Below, one piece after another: positions 21,601 through 27,850 of a stretch of DNA of 32,497 bases (positions are counted from its first letter, which is position 1; every line of letters starts with the position of its first letter). Source of the DNA: Clostridiales bacterium (GTDB taxonomy: Bacteria; Bacillota; Clostridia; Christensenellales; Aristaeellaceae). The stretch lies in contig JAFGGL010000077.1 of the NCBI GenBank assembly GCA_016930575.1, positions 1 to 32,497 on the forward strand, in the 5' to 3' direction. The position numbers were made by a program, and so were the translations under genes. The notes under the pieces are model-generated. The model was not told the DNA's origin, searched no databases, and saw only the letters and a program-made list of their open reading frames with translations.

Positions 21601-22842
21601 GAGTACATACACAAGCAGCGCTACGCGCCATTTCTTCTCCGCCGCCTGGATGGCGGTGATCATTAATAGCAGCGCAAGCAGCGAGTCGACCTGTCCCCAG
21701 GCGGAGCCGGTACCCAGCACCACGGGATTGAACGCGAAGAACAGCGCGATGAACGCCGCTGCCCTGACCGAAATGCGCTTTTTCGCAAACGAAAACAGCA
21801 GCATCGCCGTGAGCATATCGCAGAGGATGGGGATGATCTTCACTAGAATCAATATCCCCGCGGATTGCGAGTACCCGACGGATGCAATGATCTTCCCCAC
21901 CGGCCAAAGCAGTAACATATACCCGGGCGGATAATCGCAGAAGTAGTCGGACGTATAGAAATCAAGCGGTCCGACCGAAGCCATGCGCAGGCTCCACGCC
22001 GAGAAACAGCCGATATCCACATCGTATCCGTATATGCTCCCGGCCAGGATGAGCCGCAGCGCGAACGCCACTATCAGCGCGAACGCAAACACGCCGATCA
22101 CGCTTTGTTTCTGCCCGAGTTTCGAGCTGTCGCCCTTCAGCAGGTAACGCGAGCCCAGCGCCGCAAGTCCCGCAAACAGCAGCCCGAGCAGGATGAACAA
22201 GCCCGTTGATTTCTGGGAATCCTCCTCCGCCATTGCCTGTGCGCCCAAGGTATTGTCGTCATAATCCAGATTGAACCAGAGGTCGGCATATACGTTATCA
22301 GGAACGGAATCCGTTTTTTCCACCGTGATATCGTCGAAATACGCCGTGCCTTTGCTTTCGGCGCTGTATCCGCCGATGCGTACTCCCAACTCGATATACG
22401 TCTGTCCCGTATCGGTCTCGCCGTACCACTCGACATACTTCCATTCCCCGTCTGTATCAAACACGCTTTGGGATGCGGCGTATGCGTTTTCCAACGCAAA
22501 ATTCGCGCCGTTGCCCGCGTCTTCCATCCCTTTGACCAGAAAATAGCCCGATACGCGGTACACGCTTTCGGGCTCGACGCTGATATAGGTCACAAAACGC
22601 GCATCGTTCAAGTTCGCGTTGACGATCTTGGCGGAATAGTTACCGGAATGCGCGTATTCGTCGGTGATCTCAAACAGCGTATTGCCTGCCGTATCGCGGT
22701 AGGATACCGTATACCAGTCATCCGGCATTCCGGACGCGCTTATATCTTCAAACCCGCCGTTAGACAGCAGATTGTCCCCGTCCGCGCACGCGGCGCCAAG
22801 GAGCAGCGCCGCGATCAGAAACCCGAAAAGCAGTTTTTTCAT
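18664..22842 (-). CDS. Giant double GT-C membrane glycosyltransferase: CBM-like + GT-C + discoidin-like + PMT (GT39-like)
   Basis: A 1392-residue membrane protein. Residues 1-20 are a signal peptide. About 22-178 resemble a CBM4/9-type carbohydrate-binding beta-sandwich, opening NLLSNGGFE. After a transmembrane helix (213-235) comes a first multi-spanning GT-C module (about 245-735) with acidic loop GYDVDIGCFSAW (Asp274/Asp276) and DYPPGYMLL. After another helix (769-789), an extracytoplasmic insert (about 795-910) contains FTVSVSDDGETW and KYLRV, typical of F5/8 discoidin sandwiches. The C-terminal module (about 945-1392) is PMT/GT39-like: FDEIYHARTAYEHL with catalytic Asp956-Glu957, then SHPPLGKEI, then many helices. 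Such enzymes transfer sugar from a polyprenyl-phosphate donor outside the membrane. The ATG at 22842 shares a base with the rnhB stop (TGATG) and has GGGGAG upstream; an in-frame extension through rnhB is spurious. Acceptor and sugar are unknown. Confidence 0.9.
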   Translation of the reverse strand: MKKLLFGFLIAALLLGAACADGDNLLSNGGFEDISASGMPDDWYTVSYRDTAGNTLFEITDEYAHSGNYSAKIVNANLNDARFVTYISVEPESVYRVSGYFLVKGMEDAGNGANFALENAYAASQSVFDTDGEWKYVEWYGETDTGQTYIELGVRIGGYSAESKGTAYFDDITVEKTDSVPDNVYADLWFNLDYDDNTLGAQAMAEEDSQKSTGLFILLGLLFAGLAALGSRYLLKGDSSKLGQKQSVIGVFAFALIVAFALRLILAGSIYGYDVDIGCFSAWSLRMASVGPLDFYTSDYFCDYPPGYMLLLWPVGKIIASVGYSQSAGILILVKIIPILCDMLTAMLLFSFAKKRISVRAAAFIALFFAFNPVVLGTGSAWGQVDSLLALLLMITAIQAAEKKWRVALLVYVLAVLIKPQALLFAPVALVWLLASVIYDEKDGRKRQYKQLWQGALFAVIAALAVVLPFHIKQDDPLWLIKLYQKTLSSYNYAVLNTANLAYLLGGNWSALSEASGGAVKTLSAWLPAGTGLLLLSLGLWKLNILRKFAEIRTRAKALWRGLKQGATGTDDSRKFALAALCAVFGLTFLLSAIWPATFLVYGTMWMVFVYAAVLLLVLIERKPAVLPFYMALMLIGIYVLGLKIHERYLFAACALLPLAYIYTKDRRLLLLCAWLSVTTFINIAIVLDNSILFGASMGHLNADTGAVNALLCIANILLCGYAAFIAFTGLSPSEPLNIQPIRLFSDKQVHQERLLHPKDARLHLKTRDFLIMGITFIVYCVVAFVNLGSTKAPQTAWVSASAEDQIVFELEEESTFKLLYYAGVSYHNFTVSVSDDGETWSEKTICRMRQGLCYRWLYATPALVDDIYTEEFAVDSEANIVWFTGKYLRVNAEFAGLNLWEIVVRDENGDQIPLSLVSYNSPENALKTDTAPENLIDEQNMITGEPGWFNGTYFDEIYHARTAYEHLHGLAPYETSHPPLGKEIMSLGIAVFGMTPFGWRFMGALIGALMLPAMYLFGKQLTGKRKFAAFAMLLMTLDLMHFTQTRIATIDSFPTFFIILSYLCMTRYILSDPFAVSAGKARLLSKAYLKSLVPLLLSGLFIGCAIASKWTGLYAAAGLAVLFFYAVYRHFRSGLIAYELNPDKLNETEAARVKAVRKLMLKRIFTTLGFCVLFFLAVPAVIYCLSYIPYLSPTGSVTLQRIIRAQQSMLSYHSTPGLGMDHPFYSPWWQWPLILKPMWYAKDAFVASGYGANIVCLGNPAVFYTGALAMAAVFVLLARKILWRNKRDLSGRADRPALAILAIAFLAQYLPWVLVPRSMFIYHYFASLPFIILATALTATFIRSEKQRNILMIALLAAAFVLFIMFYPYASGMTVSRDYMTFLHWFPNLPV

Positions 22843-23477
22843 CAATCGTTCTCCCCGATGAATTTGCCGATAAACGAACGCCTGTGTTCCGGGCACGCGC
22901 CGTACCGCCTGATGGCTGCAATGTGTTCGGGCGTACCGTAACCCTTGTTGTGCGAAAGTCCATAGCGCGGATAGCGTTCCGCCAGTCCGAGCACCTGCCT
23001 GTCCCGCGTTACCTTGGCGACGATGCTCGCCGCCGCGACGGAATAGCTGACCGCGTCGCCGTGGAGTATCGGCCTGACGGCGAAGGGCAGATCGAGGTTT
23101 TGCACCGCGTCCACCAGGCACAGCGTCGCGGGCACCGCGGCCGCCGCGCGCTGCATGGCGAGTTTGGTCGCGTTCAGGATATTGATCTCGTCGATCTCCC
23201 GTACGCTCGCTTCCCCGATGCCGATCGCCAGCGCGTGCGCGAGTATCTCCTCCAGCACCGCCTCGCGCCGCAGGGAAGACAGTTTCTTGGAATCGTCTAT
23301 CCACGGCAGCACGGGTTCCCTCGGCATGATGACGCAGGCGGCGACGACCGGGCCCAGCAGCGGGCCGCGCCCCGCCTCGTCCATGCCCGCGAGCGACGTA
23401 CCGAACGCGTCCAATGCGCAGTCGTGGCGATACAGCGCTTCGCTGCGCGCGATGCGCCTGACGCTCGGTTTCAGCAT
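22842..23477 (-). CDS. rnhB: Ribonuclease HII
   Basis: RNase HII removes ribonucleotides from DNA and RNA primers from hybrids. The 211-residue protein has AGMDEAGRGP with Asp33 and Glu34, DDSKKLS (61-67), Asp124 in LCLVDAVQ, Asp142 in HGDAVS, AASIVAKVTRD and the C-terminal HNKGYGTPEH. Together these give the full four-acid active site. The start at 23477 lies inside the end of rbgA (seven-base overlap), with GGGGAAA about ten bases upstream; longer versions run through rbgA in a shadow frame. The stop overlaps the start of the glycosyltransferase gene. The rbgA-rnhB pair is conserved in Bacillota. Confidence 0.97.
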   Translation of the reverse strand: MLKPSVRRIARSEALYRHDCALDAFGTSLAGMDEAGRGPLLGPVVAACVIMPREPVLPWIDDSKKLSSLRREAVLEEILAHALAIGIGEASVREIDEINILNATKLAMQRAAAAVPATLCLVDAVQNLDLPFAVRPILHGDAVSYSVAAASIVAKVTRDRQVLGLAERYPRYGLSHNKGYGTPEHIAAIRRYGACPEHRRSFIGKFIGEND

Positions 23478-24358
23478 GCGCCGGTTTCCCCGCTTGCGGC
23501 GGGCGGCTGTTCCAGCGTGATGCGCCCGAGTTTTCCGCCCCTGAACTCGTCCAGAATCACCGCGCTTGCGCGGTCGTAGTGGGAAACGCCGCCTTTCAGC
23601 AAAAAGCCCCGCCCGCGGCAGACTTCGTCCAAAAGCGTAATGCCTTCCGCGTCGGGATTCTTGATTTTGAAGCGTTCGCAGGTAGTTTCTTTCCTGTCCG
23701 CCAGAAGTTCCGAAAGCAGGCGGATACTTAATTCCAGCTGATCGTACACGGCGTCGCGGATGGTGCCGATATAGGCAAGGCGCGTGGCGGCCTTTTTGTC
23801 GCTGAGCTTCGGCCAGAGCAGGCCCGGCGTATCCAGCACCTCCAGGTACGGGTTGGCCTTCACCCAACGGTTGGCTCTTGTCACTCCGGGTCTATCTCCG
23901 ACGTCTGTCGTCGCGCTGCCCGTGAGGCGGTTGATGAAGGTCGACTTGCCGACGTTTGGCACGCCGACGACCATCGCCCGCAGCGTTTTTTTGATGCCGC
24001 GGCGTTCCGCCCGCTCGTAGAACTCCTTCGCGGCGCTGTCCATCAGTTCGCGCGCCTTCTGGGTGTTCCGCGGGGTCGCGTCGTAGGCCATCGCCCGGAC
24101 GCCTTCGTTTGTGAAATGCGTAAGCCAGCGGTTGGTCGCGCCCGCGTCGGCGAGGTCCGCCTTGCACAGCAGCAGTATCCGGCGCTTTCCCGCAATCATA
24201 CGGTCCAGGTCCGGATTGCGGCTGGACAGCGGGATGCGCGCGTCGCAAAGCTCCACGGCGAGATCCGTTTTGGACAGTTGCTGGAAAAGCAGGCGCTTCG
24301 CCCTGGCCATGTGACCCGGATACCACTGTATGTCCAAAAAGGGGAACCCCCTTTCCAT
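23471..24358 (-). CDS. rbgA: Ribosome biogenesis GTPase RbgA (YlqF)
   Basis: RbgA is a circularly permuted GTPase needed for late assembly of the 50S subunit. The 295-residue protein starts with IQWYPGHMARAK, then DARIPLSSRNP, then the G4-equivalent LLLCKADLAD, followed by G1 GVPNVGKSTFINRL and G3 DTPGLLWPK, the permuted G4-G1-G3 order. A helical C-terminal domain carries the RNA-binding part. The G4 motif reads CKAD where NKxD is expected (Cys65), which is odd because the Asn contacts guanine. The ATG at 24358 has AGG six bases upstream and gives the normal N-terminus; an upstream TTG would add five residues. It is the first gene of the long operon running to hslU. Confidence 0.95.
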   Translation of the reverse strand: MERGFPFLDIQWYPGHMARAKRLLFQQLSKTDLAVELCDARIPLSSRNPDLDRMIAGKRRILLLCKADLADAGATNRWLTHFTNEGVRAMAYDATPRNTQKARELMDSAAKEFYERAERRGIKKTLRAMVVGVPNVGKSTFINRLTGSATTDVGDRPGVTRANRWVKANPYLEVLDTPGLLWPKLSDKKAATRLAYIGTIRDAVYDQLELSIRLLSELLADRKETTCERFKIKNPDAEGITLLDEVCRGRGFLLKGGVSHYDRASAVILDEFRGGKLGRITLEQPPAASGETGAC

Positions 24359-24372
24359 TGCAAGCCTAACCA

Positions 24373-24401
24373 ATTAAACCATTGATTGCAAAAAATAGCA
24401 A
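24373..24401 (-). promoter_or_regulatory. Candidate promoter for the rbgA-to-hslU operon
   Basis: On the minus strand TTGCTA (24396-24401) and TTTAAT (24373-24378) are 17 bases apart. The spacing and match are good, but the leader would be only about ten bases, which is short for a normal ribosome site, so the assignment is tentative. Nearby, AAGAAGAATTCTTTCTT forms a quasi-palindrome that could be an operator or chance. Confidence 0.35.
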
Positions 24402-24421
24402 GAAAGAATTCTTCTTGTTAT

Positions 24422-24453
24422 AAAACCCTGCAAACATTTGATCTGCAAGGCTT
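24422..24453 (-). terminator. Rho-independent terminator after rmuC
   Basis: On the minus strand AAGCCTTGCA and TGCAGGGTTT pair over ten positions (two G-U), with two more pairs inside and a seven-base loop TCAAATG; the stem runs into TTTT. It separates the DUF4097-ybaB-recR-rmuC unit from the rbgA operon. The reverse strand shows AAAA before and CTTT after, so it could act weakly both ways, though no plus-strand gene ends here. Confidence 0.65.
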
Positions 24454-24511
24454 TGCATGCTGTACTCCGCCAATCAGCATAAAAGATATTACTTAAAGAA
24501 AACGCGTTTCC

Positions 24512-25903
24512 TCATTCCTGCTCGTCCTCAGTGCTTTCTTCGCTAGGCTCATCCTCGTAAATATCATTGATATCACCGAGCAGCTTCTTGCTTTCGCCCT
24601 CATCAAGCTCCTCCACGCTGCGCAGCTTGCGCTCGATGCTGCGGGTGCGCACGAACGCCTTATCGATCGTCTTGCTTGCCTGGGAAAGCTTCGCCTGCGT
24701 GTTTTGCAGCACCTGGGAAAAAAGACCGAAATCGTTCTTCACCGCGCCGAGCAGCCGCCATACCTCCGCCGAACGCTTTTCGATGGCCAGCGTGCGGAAG
24801 CCCATCTGCAGGCTGTTGAGCATCGCAAGCAGCGTGCTCGGCCCCGCGATGACCACGCGCTGTTCTCGCTGCACGCTCTCCACCAGTTCGGCGTTGCGCA
24901 CGACTTCCGCGTACAGGCTTTCCAGCGGCAGGAACATCACCGCGAAATCGGTGGTATAGGGCGGCTCGATGTATTTCGTCGCGATACGCTTCGCCTCGGT
25001 CTTCACGGCCGCAAGCAAAGCGGTTCGCGCGGCTTCGGTGGCCGCGGCGTCCCCCTGCTCGCTCGCCTCCGCCAGCCGCGCGAAATCCTCCTGTGGGAAC
25101 TTGCTGTCGATGGGCAGATATACGGGATGGTCGTCTTCTTTGCCTGGCAGGCACACCGCGAATTCCACGCGCTCGCTCGCGTTTGGGCGAAGCTGTACGT
25201 TGGTCTCGTACTGCTTGGTGGTGAGCACCTCGCTTAAGAGGTTGCCAAGCTGAATCTCGCCCCACACGCCGCGGCGCTTCACATTGCCAAGCACGCGGCG
25301 CAGGTCCCCCACGCCCTCGGCCAGCCGGTGCACCTCGCCAAGCGATTTGTACACCTGCTCCAGCCGTTCGCTGACCTGCGTGAAGCTCTGCGTCAGGCGT
25401 TTGTTCAGGGTATCCTGCAGCTTTTCGTCGACGGTCTTGCGCATCTCGTCGAGCTTCTTCTCGTTCTCGGCGCGCATGCCCGTAATGGATTTTTCGATCA
25501 TCTCCCGCATCTCCCTGATGCGGGCCTCGTTCTTGGCAAGCTCCTGCTCCAGCGTCTTGTCGATCGCCTGCATGCGCTTTTCGAACTTGTTCAGGCTTTC
25601 CTCGGTGAAACTGTACATGCGCGCCTGGCGCACTTCCTGCGCGGAAAACTGGTTCACCTGGTATTCCGCGTTACGGTTTAAAATGCCCGAAATGCTCTCG
25701 TTGATCGTCTGCAGCGTGCGCAGAAGTTCCTCCCGCTGGCGTAGGCCGTCCTCGCTGAGGGCCGACTGCAGCATGCGCAGGTTTGATTCCAGTGACTCCC
25801 CGTTCCTTCTTTTCAGCAGCAGAACGATTGCTACAGCCGCAAGAATCACAAGCAACACAAGCAGCCCGACCGTCAGCCATTGCCAGAGCTCCCACTGGGG
25901 CAT
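24512..25903 (-). CDS. rmuC: DNA recombination protein RmuC
   Basis: RmuC proteins are membrane-tethered, nuclease-fold factors that limit rearrangement at inverted repeats; their exact reaction is not established. The 463-residue protein has one N-terminal transmembrane helix (about 9-30) followed by KRRN, a long coiled coil (about 40-185, rich in Glu/Lys/Arg with MREMIEKSITGMRAENEKKL), and the RmuC domain (about 190-410) with VKRRGVWGEIQLGNLL, PIDSKFPQEDF, YIEPPYTTDFAVMFLPLESLYAEV and AGPSTLLAMLNSLQMGF. The C-terminal tail is very acidic. The ATG at 25903 is backed by GGAGG seven bases upstream that overlaps the recR end; an earlier TTG at 25921 is not favoured. It takes the place behind recR. 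Confidence 0.93.
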   Translation of the reverse strand: MPQWELWQWLTVGLLVLLVILAAVAIVLLLKRRNGESLESNLRMLQSALSEDGLRQREELLRTLQTINESISGILNRNAEYQVNQFSAQEVRQARMYSFTEESLNKFEKRMQAIDKTLEQELAKNEARIREMREMIEKSITGMRAENEKKLDEMRKTVDEKLQDTLNKRLTQSFTQVSERLEQVYKSLGEVHRLAEGVGDLRRVLGNVKRRGVWGEIQLGNLLSEVLTTKQYETNVQLRPNASERVEFAVCLPGKEDDHPVYLPIDSKFPQEDFARLAEASEQGDAAATEAARTALLAAVKTEAKRIATKYIEPPYTTDFAVMFLPLESLYAEVVRNAELVESVQREQRVVIAGPSTLLAMLNSLQMGFRTLAIEKRSAEVWRLLGAVKNDFGLFSQVLQNTQAKLSQASKTIDKAFVRTRSIERKLRSVEELDEGESKKLLGDINDIYEDEPSEESTEDEQE

Positions 25904-25917
25904 AATCTGTCCTCCTG

Positions 25918-26517
25918 TCAAATCTCCCTGCGGCCTTCCATGGCCTTGGCGAGGGTGATCTCGTCGGTGTATTCCAGGTCGCCGCCCACGGGCACGCCGT
26001 GGGCGATGCGCGTGACCAGGATACCCATGGGCTTGATCAGCCGCGCGATGTAGCTGGCCGTGGCCTCGCCTTCGATATCGGGATTGGTGGCGAGGATGAC
26101 CTCTTTCGTCTTCCCGTCCGCCAGGCGTTTGAGCAGTTCCTGGATACGGATATCGTCGGGGCCGATGCCTTCCATCGGCGACAGCGTTCCGTGCAGCACG
26201 TGATAGCTGCCCTCATAATCGTGCATGCGCTCGATCGCCGCCACGTCGCGCGGATCTCGCACCACGCAGATCTGCCCGTTTTTACGGCCGTCGTCGCTGC
26301 AGATATCGCACAGGTCGTCCACGGCGTAGTTGCCGCAGACCGAGCAGTAGCGTATCTCCTTGCGCCCCTGGTAGATGGCCGAAGCGAGCTCGCGCACGTC
26401 CTCCAGTTCCATGGAGATGATGTGATAGGCCAGCCTCTGCGCGCTCTTCTGGCCGATGCTCGGGAGCTTGGACAACTGCGATACCATCCGCGTGATGGGT
26501 TCCAGCGGTTTAGCCAT
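25918..26517 (-). CDS. recR: Recombination mediator RecR
   Basis: RecR works with RecF and RecO to load RecA on gapped DNA. The 199-residue protein shows the N-terminal helix-hairpin-helix region [19 protein letters not shown] (15-33), a Cys4 zinc finger (Cys58, 61, 70, 73), the Toprim domain with [13 protein letters not shown] and [16 protein letters not shown], and the C-terminal [12 protein letters not shown]-like segment, here [18 protein letters not shown]. It lies three bases after ybaB. In most bacteria dnaX precedes this pair; here a DUF4097-type gene does. Confidence 0.98.
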   Translation of the reverse strand: MAKPLEPITRMVSQLSKLPSIGQKSAQRLAYHIISMELEDVRELASAIYQGRKEIRYCSVCGNYAVDDLCDICSDDGRKNGQICVVRDPRDVAAIERMHDYEGSYHVLHGTLSPMEGIGPDDIRIQELLKRLADGKTKEVILATNPDIEGEATASYIARLIKPMGILVTRIAHGVPVGGDLEYTDEITLAKAMEGRREI

Positions 26518-26520
26518 AAA

Positions 26521-26862
26521 TCAAAACATGCCTCCCATACCCGGCGTGAGTTTGCCGAGTTCCTTTTCCTGCGCTTCCTTGCCGAGGCGTACGGCCTCGT
26601 TCACGGCCGCAAGGATCATATCCTGCAGCATCTCCACGTCGTCCGGGTCCACGCACTCGGGATTGATGGCAACACTCTTTAAAACGCCCTTGCCCGACGC
26701 CGTAACGGACACCATGCCGCCGCCGGCCTGGGCGGTGTATTCGCGTTCGTCCAGCTCCTGCTGGGTCCTGGCCATCTGCTCCTGAAGTTTCTGGGCCTGC
26801 CGCATCAACTGCTGCATGTTTCCCCCGCCGCCGCCAAATCCGCCGAATTGCTTTTTCCCCAT
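26521..26862 (-). CDS. ybaB: YbaB/EbfC family nucleoid-associated protein
   Basis: A small dimeric DNA-binding protein that coats the nucleoid. The 113 residues include a glycine-rich N-terminus (GGFGGGGGN), a long amphipathic helix MQQLMRQAQKLQEQMARTQQEL, the conserved GGGMVSVTASGKGVLKSVAINPE sheet, and the second helix MLQDMILAAVNEAVRLGKEAQEKEL. GGAGG stands close to the ATG at 26862. It follows the DUF4097 gene by ten bases and is directly ahead of recR, the usual pairing. Confidence 0.97.
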   Translation of the reverse strand: MGKKQFGGFGGGGGNMQQLMRQAQKLQEQMARTQQELDEREYTAQAGGGMVSVTASGKGVLKSVAINPECVDPDDVEMLQDMILAAVNEAVRLGKEAQEKELGKLTPGMGGMF

Positions 26863-26872
26863 GGTCTTCCTC

Positions 26873-27619
26873 CTATGCCGTCCGCTTGCCGGTTATTTTC
26901 AAATCGCCCGATATGCCCATAAAGCGCACTGAGGGCGCGGTTTCATCGTCCGTCTGCCTGACGCCGTCAAGGATCTTCTTCCCACTTACGGTTCGTACGG
27001 TCACATGCAGGGCGTCGAGCTCCGTAAGGATTGCGAAGTCCCCCGAAACCGTGCGGATGTCCATCTGCTCAAATCCCGTACCCGGTTCCATCGTGATATC
27101 GCCGCTTACGCTTGTGATGCGGTAGGTTTTCGCCGATACGTCCTGCAATTGAACGTTGCCGCTGACGGTACGGATCGTCAGTTTTTCTGTGATCAGCTGC
27201 TTCCCATGCAGCGTACCCGACGTGGTTTTCAATGCCAATTCCCCGGCGGTCAATTGCGACGCCTTCAAGTCTCCGGCGATCGTCTCTATCGCAATAGTCT
27301 CGCTGCCGAGGCCCTTTGCGCGCAGCAGCCCGCTGATGGTGTTCAGGCGCAGGGGATGGTCCCAGGTTTTGGGCACGCGCACGCACAGCTCCATCCAGTG
27401 CCCGTGCGTGATATCCAGCGATATGCCGTACTGCGGCTGCTCTATCAGGAGTAAACCGTCTTCGACATTGATCCGCAGCTCGCTCACGGTATGTTCGTCG
27501 CCCGAGGCGATGACCTGTACGTTTTCAATATCATCCGCATAAACCTCAAGCTGCGCCCATGCCAGCCGTACGTGCATCTCCTTCAGTTCTGCCGCCGCGA
27601 AGCTTTCGTTGCGTTCCAT
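26873..27619 (-). CDS. DUF4097-type beta-strand-repeat (putative adhesin-like) protein
   Basis: A 248-residue protein made of short repeated beta-strand units of the form TxSGxl, for example LNTISGLLRA, IETIAGDLKA, LKTTSGTLHG, IRTVSGNVQL, ITSVSGDITM, IRTVSGDFAI and VRTVSGKKIL, spaced about 20 residues apart. This is the DUF4097/DUF4098 right-handed beta-helix pattern, often called putative adhesin. There is no signal peptide, anchor or transmembrane helix, so it may stay in the cytoplasm; many relatives accompany stress or envelope regulators. Function unknown. The ATG at 27619 has only a weak ribosome site (GGCGGTGA upstream). It heads the ybaB-recR-rmuC unit and has a promoter and a leader hairpin of its own. 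Confidence 0.8.
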   Translation of the reverse strand: MERNESFAAAELKEMHVRLAWAQLEVYADDIENVQVIASGDEHTVSELRINVEDGLLLIEQPQYGISLDITHGHWMELCVRVPKTWDHPLRLNTISGLLRAKGLGSETIAIETIAGDLKASQLTAGELALKTTSGTLHGKQLITEKLTIRTVSGNVQLQDVSAKTYRITSVSGDITMEPGTGFEQMDIRTVSGDFAILTELDALHVTVRTVSGKKILDGVRQTDDETAPSVRFMGISGDLKITGKRTA

Positions 27620-27651
27620 ACCAACCAGTCACCGCCTTTGTTCGTATACGC

Positions 27652-27670
27652 GCCGGAGGAATTCTCCGGC
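27652..27670 (-). other. Hairpin in the leader of the DUF4097-ybaB-recR transcript
   Basis: A perfect seven-base inverted repeat (GCCGGAG / CTCCGGC) around AATTC. It lies between the predicted transcription start and the start codon, in the 231-base divergent gap with rarA. No U-run follows on either strand, so it is not a standard terminator; it might stabilise the mRNA 5' end or be a binding site. Confidence 0.45.
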
Positions 27671-27683
27671 CTTCTTCCTTAGA

Positions 27684-27711
27684 ATTATACAGGTTTTGGG
27701 TAAAAAATCAA
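27684..27711 (-). promoter_or_regulatory. Promoter for DUF4097-ybaB-recR-rmuC
   Basis: On the minus strand a perfect TATAAT (27684-27689) is preceded after 16 bases by TTGATT (27706-27711). Transcription would begin near 27677, giving a leader of about 58 bases containing the hairpin at 27652-27670. Confidence 0.6.
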
Positions 27712-27789
27712 TGCGTGCTTCAGGCGGCCCGATTTGCGCGGCAGCGGAAATAATCCGGCTTCACGTTGTATGCAGCGGCTTTCGAACGG

Positions 27790-27818
27790 TTCCCAAAGCG
27801 GGAGATTTATGGTATATT
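27790..27818 (+). promoter_or_regulatory. Candidate promoter for rarA
   Basis: TATATT (27813-27818) with a weak TTCCCA (27790-27795) 17 bases upstream. It is the best pair in the divergent gap facing rarA and leaves a leader of about 25 bases, with GAGGG as the ribosome site. Confidence 0.4.
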
Positions 27819-27850
27819 GGAATAGGAAACAACTGTTCGGATGAGGGCCT

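Noticed and set aside
22842-23304. In-frame N-terminal extension of the large glycosyltransferase by 154 residues
   Set aside because: The stretch is Arg/Gly/Ala-rich shadow sequence over rnhB, which has all catalytic motifs in another frame; a real signal peptide and ribosome site begin at 22842.
27652-27670. Inverted repeat as a bidirectional terminator
   Set aside because: Neither strand has a U-run after the stem, and the genes on both sides diverge from here, so nothing needs to end.
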